The notes below the pieces were generated by a model. It was not told the DNA's origin, did not search any database, and worked only from the letters and a program-made list of their open reading frames with translations. A stretch of 64,000 nt of DNA from an uncultured Anaerofilum sp. (GTDB taxonomy: Bacteria > Bacillota > Clostridia > Oscillospirales > Ruminococcaceae). Shown here piece after piece: positions 35,217 through 42,149 of this stretch (the stretch's first letter is position 1; each line of letters opens with the position of its first letter). A program made the translations under genes and the position numbers. The DNA lies in contig CALWZC010000001.1 in assembly GCA_944385935.1 (NCBI GenBank), positions 124,001 to 188,000 of the forward strand. The letters run 5' to 3'.

Positions 35217-36590
35217 TTATCCTGTAACAAGGGTGAAAATACGGAATACAAACAGGGCAAATACAATCCACATAACAGGGTGAATATCCTTGAATTTGCC
35301 ACGGATAATTTTTAAAATCATCCAAGTGAGAATACCGAACATAATGCCATTTGCAATGGAGTAGGTAAAGGGCATCATGATGATGGCAACAAAGGCCCCC
35401 AGTACATCGGCAGTATCTCCGTCAAATTTTACCTTTAGCACACTGCTCATCATAAACAGACCCACAACAATCAAGGCAGGGGCAGTGGCAAAGCTGGGAA
35501 TGGCACCAAAAACAGGCCACAGGAACATGCTCAGCAAGAAGAGTGCACCAGTAGTGACAGCGGTTAGACCAGTGCGGCCGCCCTCGGCAACTCCGGCGGA
35601 GCTTTCCACAAAACTGGTTACAGTGGAAGTACCCAAACAGGCACCTGTTACAGTACCAATGGCATCCGCCATCAAAGCTTTACCAACACGGGGGAGCTTG
35701 CCATCTTTGTCCAGCAGGTTTCCTTTGGCTGCAACGCCAATCAAGGTGCCTACAGTGTCGAACAAATCCACAAACAAGAATGCAAACACAATTACGGCAA
35801 ACTGTGCAAAATGACTTGCTACAAAGGCAAAATCAAATTTGAAAGCAGTTTCGCCCAAAGCGGCAAAATTGGGGAGAAAATCTCCAATGCCTGTAGCTAC
35901 AGGTAGCACAGAGAAGGTGCCAGCGGCAGGGTCTACCATATACCAGCCGGTAAACTGTGCCACAATGCCCAGTACCCAAGTGGAGAGAATGCCCCAAAGA
36001 ATGGCACCCTTCACATCAAAATACAGCATAACACCAGTGATGATTACACCAATCATTGCCAATGCAACAGGAGCCTGAGCCAAATCCCCCAGAGCAACCT
36101 TAGTGGAAGGGTCGGCTGCCGCAATACCGGCGTTTTGCAAACCAATAAAGGTGATAAACAAACCAATACCAGTGGTAATGCCATATTTGAGATTCTCAGG
36201 GATGCAGTTTACCAAAGTTTCACGGAATTTGAAAATAGAAAGAATAATAAAAATAATGCCTTCTACTAAAATGGCAGTAAGGGCAATTTTCCAAGGGTCG
36301 GTTTGGTCGGCAAGTTCTCCCAAACAAATGGTATAGGCAAAGTAGGCATTTAAACCCATGCCAGAAGCCAGACCAATGGGATAGTTTGCCAAGAATGCCA
36401 TAACAAAAGTACCCAAAGCCGCAGCCAAAGCCGTTGCCATAAACACACCTTGGCTGTTCATGCCGGCATCTCCCAACATGGTGGGGTTTACCGCCAAAAT
36501 ATACGCCATTGCCAAAAAGGTGGTGATTCCCGCCATAATTTCAGTTTTCACCGTTGTTCCGTTCTCTTTTAGGTGGAACAAGTTTTCCAT
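35217..36590 (-). CDS. NCS2 family purine (adenine/guanine/hypoxanthine) permease, AzgA/PbuG type
   Basis: 457 residues from the ATG at 36590, behind TTGGGAGGA. Many hydrophobic helices (about 12-14). AzgA-subfamily marks: TEIMAGITTFLAMAYILAVNP near the N-terminus, GMGLNAYFAYT near residue 90, FVDLFDTVGTLIGVA near residue 285 and CLGTSTVTSFVESSAGVAEGGRTGLTA split near residue 325. These residues are conserved in bacterial proton-coupled purine-base carriers (family knowledge). Purine specificity is inferred. The leader holds a strong terminator and tandem repeats but no recognisable purine riboswitch. Confidence 0.93.
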   Translation of the reverse strand: MENLFHLKENGTTVKTEIMAGITTFLAMAYILAVNPTMLGDAGMNSQGVFMATALAAALGTFVMAFLANYPIGLASGMGLNAYFAYTICLGELADQTDPWKIALTAILVEGIIFIILSIFKFRETLVNCIPENLKYGITTGIGLFITFIGLQNAGIAAADPSTKVALGDLAQAPVALAMIGVIITGVMLYFDVKGAILWGILSTWVLGIVAQFTGWYMVDPAAGTFSVLPVATGIGDFLPNFAALGETAFKFDFAFVASHFAQFAVIVFAFLFVDLFDTVGTLIGVAAKGNLLDKDGKLPRVGKALMADAIGTVTGACLGTSTVTSFVESSAGVAEGGRTGLTAVTTGALFLLSMFLWPVFGAIPSFATAPALIVVGLFMMSSVLKVKFDGDTADVLGAFVAIIMMPFTYSIANGIMFGILTWMILKIIRGKFKDIHPVMWIVFALFVFRIFTLVTG

Positions 36591-36609
36591 ATAAAAATCC
36601 TCCCAAAAC

Positions 36610-36644
36610 AAAAAACGAAAAGGCACAAAGGAACGTGCCTTTTC
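36610..36644 (-). terminator. Terminator in the leader of the NCS2 permease gene
   Basis: A perfect 10-bp stem GAAAAGGCAC/GTGCCTTTTC (36644-36635 with 36626-36617) followed on the minus strand by GTTTTTTG, ending about 15 nt before the ribosome site. It either ends the upstream gene or attenuates the permease. Confidence 0.75.
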
Positions 36645-36734
36645 AAAAAAGTACAAACTAATTTTAGCCTGTTTATAGGAAAAGATACAAGAGCAGATAT
36701 TCACAAAGATTATTTTTGTAAAGTTTTAAAAATG

Positions 36735-36778
36735 TTTAATTTTACAATTTGTACACATTTAGTTTTACAAAATGTACA
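36735..36778. repeat. Tandem imperfect 21-bp repeats upstream of the NCS2 permease
   Basis: Copies at 36735-36755 and 36758-36778 (period 23) share TTTA-TTTTACAA-TGTACA, differing at three positions. Each carries the palindrome TGTACA. The period is close to two helical turns, as expected for side-by-side regulator binding. Confidence 0.6.
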
Positions 36779-36783
36779 AAAAA

Positions 36784-37149
36784 TTATTCGTATTTTTTAA
36801 ACAGGCACAACCGAATGCGATGCTCCTCAACAGAAACATCTGCACTGTCCACCATTTGCCCCACAAGCATCAGTTCGCTGTCCTCTCCAGTGCGGTCACA
36901 GCCAACCAATGCCCAGTAGGTTTCCTCAAAGGCGGTGTTACGGACTTCGGGTTTTAAAAAACGGGCTAAATCTTCTACTTTGTTTCGTAAGGCGGGGTCA
37001 TAATCCGACTCCAAATGGATACTTAATCCATCGTCCCAGCGTTTAATATTCATGGAAATATTTTGGGCACCAGCGGTAAAAAGTGCTGTATAAAGCTCGT
37101 CCAAAATACGGCTCATTTTTTCCCGTGTAATAACACTTGTTTGTTTCAT
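36784..37149 (-). CDS. Hypothetical protein, 121 residues, coupled to DUF1576 protein
   Basis: I do not recognise this family. The ATG at 37149 shares ATGA with the stop of the upstream membrane protein gene, so the two are translationally coupled and probably work together. The protein is soluble, with an N-terminal helix (REKMSRILDELYTAL), a strand MNIKRWDDGLSIHLES, a second helix and a C-terminal beta-rich part ending RIRLCLFKKYE. No catalytic motif stands out. Its stop lies only 6 nt from the tandem repeats. Confidence 0.65.
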   Translation of the reverse strand: MKQTSVITREKMSRILDELYTALFTAGAQNISMNIKRWDDGLSIHLESDYDPALRNKVEDLARFLKPEVRNTAFEETYWALVGCDRTGEDSELMLVGQMVDSADVSVEEHRIRLCLFKKYE

Positions 37150-38417
37150 ACTGTTCTCCTTTCGGTGGTGTTGTGATTGCGGATGGCTTCAATAAGAGGA
37201 ACAAGAACAATGCATACCAATCCCGCAGCAAAGCCATTATTATACAAATTCATCCATCCATGCAATCCTCCAACATTCAATACAACACAGGAGTGGATGA
37301 TTCCAGCCACAATGCCCCATTTCCATCCAAACTGTCCAGCAATAGGGGCCAAAGCGGTGCCAAACAAAGCAGCCAAAACCACACTGGGGTCTTGCAAGTT
37401 GTGCACCATAATTACAGTAGAAACGAGCACACCGAACATAACAGGAAGGATGTTTTTGGGATGTTTGCCAAAGGCTGCAAAACCGCACATGGTAAAAATA
37501 CCGCCCATGGTTGGCCCGTTGATTTGGTTTCCAGTCAATAGAGTAGTGGCTAGCCCAATACAACCTACAACACCCATATTGATGAGAGAAAAGCCAATGC
37601 CATCCAACAGAACAAAATCAGCAATTAGACGACCGGAATGTCGAAACATACGGGGGTAGTTTTTCCATTTGGGTTCCAACAATAACCCTGCTGCAATGGT
37701 GAATAGAAATAAAAAAGCCAGCCACCCACCTAGCAAAAAGTTGTTGCCACTGCTCCATTTGGATTGTGTCTGGAATTCATACCCGAAACTTTTGCACAAA
37801 GAGGCAAAAATCATACCTAAGAGTCCAGCAGCAAAGCCTACATTATACAGGTTGTAGCCTTGATGGGCACGAACCGAAAACACTGCAATGGGAGGAATTA
37901 AAAAACCAATGGCAACCCCCACAAGCACCATTGCAATTACAGCAACAAATCCATCTAAAATCATGCCCACTTCGCTGGCAACAGGGCATAGGGTAGTGCC
38001 AAATAAAGTGGTGTAAATATAGCGGGAAAAGGGTTCCTTTTTATAGCGGGAATAGAGCCATCCACCTAAAATAAAGGGCTGAATATTCCAAATATCTTTT
38101 CCAAATAGAGAAAACCCAGCCATTAAAAATAGGCAAGCAATGGAGATACCAGAAAAGGGAACTTTTGCCCATCGTAAAAGAAAAATGGAATAAAGCAAAA
38201 CCAATCCTGCGTTAAAAAAGGCGGCTCCCAATCCGCCAATTAAAATAGAATCTGTAATAAGGCCTGCTGGAGAAGATATAATTATCCAAAATCCTTGCAA
38301 TACCTGTAAAGGCGTATCTACACAGAAGGCGAGTGATAGCATGAAAGCAGACAAACACAACGCATAGTAAAAAGGGATATCCTTCTTGTTGGAAGAAAGG
38401 GTATCAAAAAATTTCAT
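37146..38417 (-). CDS. DUF1576 family multi-pass membrane protein
   Basis: 423 residues from the ATG at 38417, behind AAGGAGG. About 10-12 membrane helices. Two repeated halves are visible: GYNLYNVGFAAGLLGMIFASL near residue 200 and GWMNLYNNGFAAGLVCIVLVP near residue 395, along with the repeated GGIF/GG-type glycines, suggesting an internal duplication. I recognise this as the DUF1576 family, which has no assigned function. It is coupled to a small soluble protein downstream. A transporter role is possible but unproven. Confidence 0.82.
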   Translation of the reverse strand: MKFFDTLSSNKKDIPFYYALCLSAFMLSLAFCVDTPLQVLQGFWIIISSPAGLITDSILIGGLGAAFFNAGLVLLYSIFLLRWAKVPFSGISIACLFLMAGFSLFGKDIWNIQPFILGGWLYSRYKKEPFSRYIYTTLFGTTLCPVASEVGMILDGFVAVIAMVLVGVAIGFLIPPIAVFSVRAHQGYNLYNVGFAAGLLGMIFASLCKSFGYEFQTQSKWSSGNNFLLGGWLAFLFLFTIAAGLLLEPKWKNYPRMFRHSGRLIADFVLLDGIGFSLINMGVVGCIGLATTLLTGNQINGPTMGGIFTMCGFAAFGKHPKNILPVMFGVLVSTVIMVHNLQDPSVVLAALFGTALAPIAGQFGWKWGIVAGIIHSCVVLNVGGLHGWMNLYNNGFAAGLVCIVLVPLIEAIRNHNTTERRTV

Positions 38418-38447
38418 ATAAGCCTCCTTGTTATGGAATATACTTGT

Positions 38448-38477
38448 ATTATATACCACATGTTATAGGAGAGGCAA
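38448..38477 (-). promoter_or_regulatory. Promoter of the DUF1576 gene pair
   Basis: On the minus strand TTGCCT (38477-38472) and TATAAT (38453-38448) with an 18-bp spacer, just after the terminator of the SPFH gene. Confidence 0.7.
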
Positions 38478-38480
38478 GGC

Positions 38481-38510
38481 AAAAAAATCCCCCCAATAGG
38501 ATTGGAGGGA
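38481..38510 (-). terminator. Terminator of the nfeD-SPFH operon
   Basis: A 10-bp stem with one wobble (38510-38501 with 38497-38488) is followed on the minus strand by ATTTTTTTG. Confidence 0.88.
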
Positions 38511-38515
38511 AGAAT

Positions 38516-39403
38516 TTATTTGTCACTGATAAGCTCCTTGATAGAGGTAACAGTACCAGCAAGATTTTGAATGTCGCTGGGAATAATCAACTTGGTTGCA
38601 CGACCATCGGCAACCTTTGCCAGTGCTTCCAAACTTTTCAGTGCCAGTACCTTGTCATTGGGGCAGGCCTCATTCAGCACTTTGATGGAGTCTGCCATAG
38701 CCTTTTGCACTTCCATAATAGCCTGTGCTTCACCTTGTGCCTCACGAATACGCTGCTCACGAACAGCATCCGCACGCAAAATAGCACTTTCTTTTTCACC
38801 TTCAGCAACCAAAATGGCACTTTCTTTTTTACCCTCGGCAACCAAAATAGCTTCACGCTTTTGCCGCTCTGCCTTCATCTGCTTTTCCATAGCGTCTTGA
38901 ATTTCAGCAGGAGGAATGATGTTCTTTACTTCTACACGGTTCACCTTAATGCCCCACTTGTCGGTGGCTTGGTCTAAGATAGAAGTAATTTTTGTGTTGA
39001 TAATATCACGGCTGGTAAGGGTGTGGTCTAGTTCCATTTCACCAATGATATTACGCAGAGTAGTGGCAGTAAGGTTCTCAATGGCAGACATGGGACGCTC
39101 TACACCATAAGTATACAGCTTGGAGTCAGTAATTTGGAAAAATACTACCGTGTCAATCTGCATAGTAACATTATCCTTGGTAATTACTGGCTGGGGTTTA
39201 AAGTCTACAACCTGCTCCTTTAAGCTCACCTTTTTCGCAATGCGGTCTACAAAGGGAATTTTCCAGCGGAAACCGGCTTCCCATGTGGTGTGATAAATAC
39301 CCATACGCTCTACAACGTATGCAGTAGCTTGGGGAACGATAGCGATGTTCCGTACTACCAGCACCAACAGGAAAATAAAAATGCCCAGAAGAATATAGCC
39401 CAT
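38516..39403 (-). CDS. SPFH/band 7 (stomatin-like) membrane protein
   Basis: 295 residues. One N-terminal membrane helix (ILLGIFIFLLVLVVRNI) is followed by the SPFH domain: IVPQATAYVVERMGIYHTTWEAGFRWKIPFVDRI and EQVVDFKPQPVITKDNV. Then a long coiled coil with the repeated AILVAEGKKESAILVAEGEKESAIL, a typical stomatin/paraslipin tail. Such proteins form membrane-bound cages or scaffolds in functional microdomains. The ATG at 39403 follows AAAAGGAGG. Paired with the NfeD gene 83 nt upstream, a common SPFH-NfeD arrangement. Confidence 0.93.
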   Translation of the reverse strand: MGYILLGIFIFLLVLVVRNIAIVPQATAYVVERMGIYHTTWEAGFRWKIPFVDRIAKKVSLKEQVVDFKPQPVITKDNVTMQIDTVVFFQITDSKLYTYGVERPMSAIENLTATTLRNIIGEMELDHTLTSRDIINTKITSILDQATDKWGIKVNRVEVKNIIPPAEIQDAMEKQMKAERQKREAILVAEGKKESAILVAEGEKESAILRADAVREQRIREAQGEAQAIMEVQKAMADSIKVLNEACPNDKVLALKSLEALAKVADGRATKLIIPSDIQNLAGTVTSIKELISDK

Positions 39404-39426
39404 AAATGATACCTCCTTTTAAATAC

Positions 39427-39468
39427 ACATCTGCATTGTAAAAAACTTTTTGCTTACAATGCAGATGT
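39427..39468. repeat. 15-bp perfect inverted repeat between nfeD and SPFH genes
   Basis: ACATCTGCATTGTAA (39427-39441) pairs with TTACAATGCAGATGT (39454-39468), loop 12 nt. It lacks a T tract in either direction, so it is not an intrinsic terminator. It lies 24 nt before the SPFH start codon and may affect its translation or message stability. Confidence 0.7.
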
Positions 39469-39486
39469 TGCTACAAAGTAAATCCC

Positions 39487-39936
39487 TTATCCCTTTACTG
39501 GAACAACTTGAGGTTGCACCACCAAAGTAGCACTTTCCACAGCACAAACTGTGCACAACTCACCCTCTGGAATAGGCTCCACGGCACGGGCTGCCCAGTC
39601 TACACCTTCCAAACGCACTCTACCAGGTTGGTCGGGGGAGATAGCAACAATAACTTTTGCAGTTTTTCCAATGTTTAAGTCACTGTTGGTGGCTACCTTT
39701 GGTTTTTTTATCAGGTGTTTTAGCAATGGACGTGTGAAAATCAATGTGAGGAAAGAAACAGCCGCAAATACAAACAGTTGAATAAGTGCTGAATCTGTGA
39801 GGGAGGAAGTTACCAGAGCAGCCAAAGCACCAATAGCAAACCAAACGCTTACCAAATTTACTGTGGCAGCCTCCAAAATCACAAACAAGGCGCATAGGGC
39901 CAACCATATCATGGTACTAAATGTGAAATCAAACAT
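39487..39936 (-). CDS. NfeD family membrane protein
   Basis: 149 residues, the short NfeD form without the protease domain. Residues ~5-75 contain three or four hydrophobic helices (MIWLALCALFVILEAAT, VSVWFAIGALAALV, LIQLFVFAAVSFLTLIF). Residues ~90-145 are an OB-fold domain (GKTAKVIVAI, GRVRLEGVDWAARA, EGELCTV), the family hallmark. NfeD proteins act with SPFH partners in membrane microdomains. First gene of the pair. Confidence 0.92.
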   Translation of the reverse strand: MFDFTFSTMIWLALCALFVILEAATVNLVSVWFAIGALAALVTSSLTDSALIQLFVFAAVSFLTLIFTRPLLKHLIKKPKVATNSDLNIGKTAKVIVAISPDQPGRVRLEGVDWAARAVEPIPEGELCTVCAVESATLVVQPQVVPVKG

Positions 39937-40020
39937 AAAAACACCTCGCTTTTAAATCGAAAACAAAGAAGGGACTAAAGTTTATTTTGCACATGGAAAC
40001 AGGCGTGTATCCTTGCCTTT

Positions 40021-40049
40021 ATTTAAGCATAAAACAGAACAATGGTCAA
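40021..40049 (-). promoter_or_regulatory. Promoter of nfeD-SPFH
   Basis: On the minus strand TTGACC (40049-40044) and TTAAAT (40026-40021) with a 17-bp spacer. The rest of 39937-40156 shows nothing further; I see no clear terminator for the GH13 gene there. Confidence 0.6.
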
Positions 40050-40156
40050 TAGTTTTCATGAAATATAAAAGACTTTTTGTAAAAAAGTGGGGAATATGCA
40101 AAAATAAAGGCGTTCATGGTAATAAAAAACATGGTGGATTTTTAGAAAAGAAAAAA

Positions 40157-42004
40157 TTATGACCTCTCTTTTACTGCTGGTTTCCACACATGAACCTTGA
40201 AATTCAACGGTTCCACTGAAATTTGCTGCCCATTCACCGAAAAGGAACGCATGGTACAAGAACGGTTGAACATCAAATCCACAGATGTTTTTTTGCCAAT
40301 GCGGCGGTAGTGCAAAATTTCTGATTCTGCATGAATTATCTCCAGCTTTCCCTGTGCAAAGGCATCGTTTTCTCTGCGCAATTTAGAAAGGTAGGAGATT
40401 AACGTTTTCAACCGATTTTCGGTGAAATCCCAACGGAAATAGCCACGGTTGAAAGGGTCTCGATAGCCCTGCATAGCAATTTCATCCCCATAATAAATAC
40501 TGGGCACTCCGGGCAAAGTGAAAATCATGGCAAATGCCATCCGCATCAAGGTAATACCATGTTGATATTGGTGGGGATTTAATAGTCTGTTGCTCTGCCA
40601 GAAACGGTCTCTGCCATTGGCTGGTTCTCCCACAAGATAGGTGATGGCACGCTCGGTGTCATGGGTAGAGATAAAATTCATCAGGGTATGCAAAGCGGGG
40701 GCGGGGTAATTTTCACAGATGGACATAATTTGATTAGCAATAGAAATACCATCTTCTCCCTTTAAAAAGTTCAATACTGCATTACGGAAGGGATAGTTCA
40801 TTACTGCATCTAAGCCTTTTCCTAACAGATATCGCCGCCTTGTGCCATAGCTCCATTTGGTGGTAGCGTCCTCCCATACTTCACCCAACAGGTATTTGTC
40901 ATCTCCATGGCGTTTCACCGCCTGACGGATTGCCTCAATAAAATCATCTGGCAGTTCATCTGCCACATCCAGTCGGAACCCAGAGGCTCCACGCTGCAAC
41001 CAGTAGTCAATGACACCATTTTCACCACAAATAAAATCACGATAATTTACATCGTTTTCATTTACTTCTGGCAAGGTTTCAAAGCCCCACCAACTGCGAT
41101 ACCCACAACGATAATTGGGAGAAAAGTCGTACCATGTGCGATAGGGACTGTACGGGTCATGATAGGCACCACCTACCCCGTAACGACCTTCACGGTTGAA
41201 GTACAAACTATCTGAACCAGTATGGCTAAATACACCATCTAAAATAATAGAAATACCCATACTTTTGGCTTGAGAGCAGAGCCGGACAAAATCTTCCTCA
41301 TCTCCCAAAACAGGGTCAATTTTCATATAGTTGGCAGTGTTATAGCGATGGTTGGAATGTGCTTCAAAAATGGGGTTAAAATAAATACAAGTAACTCCCA
41401 AATGCCTTAGGTAGGGAAGTTTTTGGCGCACTCCCTCTAAATCGCCGCCAAAATAATCCATGTTCAGGTAGCCTTCAGGGTTTTCATTGGGCCAGAAATA
41501 GGGTTCGCCGTCCTTGTCCTCTCTGTACAAACGGTCAGCAAAGGGCATACCTTGCTTTTTGACTCCTTCAAAAAAACGGTCTGGGAAAATTTGATAGATG
41601 ACACCGCCCTTTAGAAAGTCGGGAGTAGAAAAGTCTTTTTCGTATACTGTAATTTGCCAAGAATCCTCCTCTTCCCAAGAAAGATACCCGTTTCCGCAAG
41701 AATCCCGAAAAACCTTTGTATAGTCTTTCCAAAGGTCAAAATAGTAGAAGTATAGCCCCGGTTCTCCTGCCTGCAAAGACACCGAAAAACACCGGTAGTC
41801 TTCTTGTTGAGCAGTTTGCTTCATAATATGGTATTCAATGGGGCAGCCATCTTGAAAAAATACCAAGCGTGGTTGTTGGATGTCCATTTCCAAAGGGGTA
41901 AACAGGGTGAGGGTAACGGTTTCTCCTTGGCGCACTGCACCAGAAGGGGATTTGCAGCCGTCGAAAAGGCTGTTGAAAAATTGTGGTCGCTCCAGAAAAC
42001 TCAC
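40157..42004 (-). CDS. Glycoside hydrolase family 13 enzyme (neopullulanase/maltogenic amylase-like)
   Basis: 615 residues, no signal peptide, so an intracellular alpha-glucan hydrolase. An N-terminal beta-sandwich (~residues 15-125) precedes the GH13 barrel: IYQIFPDRFF, DYFGGDLEGVRQKLPYLRHLGVT, ILDGVFSHTG, then the catalytic residues in GFRLDVADELP (nucleophile Asp), LLGEVWED (acid Glu) and ISTHDTERA (stabiliser Asp). A C-terminal beta domain follows. The start is uncertain: GTG at 42004 overlaps the ribosome site GAGGAG, with a stop just upstream, so a CTG at codon 4 is spaced better. It lies downstream of glgP and probably shares maltodextrin breakdown. Confidence 0.93.
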   Translation of the reverse strand: MSFLERPQFFNSLFDGCKSPSGAVRQGETVTLTLFTPLEMDIQQPRLVFFQDGCPIEYHIMKQTAQQEDYRCFSVSLQAGEPGLYFYYFDLWKDYTKVFRDSCGNGYLSWEEEDSWQITVYEKDFSTPDFLKGGVIYQIFPDRFFEGVKKQGMPFADRLYREDKDGEPYFWPNENPEGYLNMDYFGGDLEGVRQKLPYLRHLGVTCIYFNPIFEAHSNHRYNTANYMKIDPVLGDEEDFVRLCSQAKSMGISIILDGVFSHTGSDSLYFNREGRYGVGGAYHDPYSPYRTWYDFSPNYRCGYRSWWGFETLPEVNENDVNYRDFICGENGVIDYWLQRGASGFRLDVADELPDDFIEAIRQAVKRHGDDKYLLGEVWEDATTKWSYGTRRRYLLGKGLDAVMNYPFRNAVLNFLKGEDGISIANQIMSICENYPAPALHTLMNFISTHDTERAITYLVGEPANGRDRFWQSNRLLNPHQYQHGITLMRMAFAMIFTLPGVPSIYYGDEIAMQGYRDPFNRGYFRWDFTENRLKTLISYLSKLRRENDAFAQGKLEIIHAESEILHYRRIGKKTSVDLMFNRSCTMRSFSVNGQQISVEPLNFKVHVWKPAVKERS

Positions 42005-42045
42005 TCCTCTTTTTTACAGTAGCCCAGCAAACATAGGGCTGCTTT

Positions 42046-42087
42046 TACAAAAATATGCACAGGGAACCAGATTGTTTCCCTGTGCAT
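42046..42087 (-). terminator. Terminator of glgP
   Basis: A perfect 12-bp stem (42087-42076 with 42066-42055) is followed on the minus strand by ATTTTTGT. Confidence 0.85.
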
Positions 42088-42149
42088 GACAAAATATTTT
42101 GGGAAGGGCAGTGCTGCTTATGCAGGAGCCAACACTGCAAAATGGCTTA

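Noticed and set aside
36591-36735. Purine riboswitch before the NCS2 permease
   Set aside because: I looked for the conserved loop sequences (for example the TCTACC and J3/1 parts) and did not find them on the minus strand.
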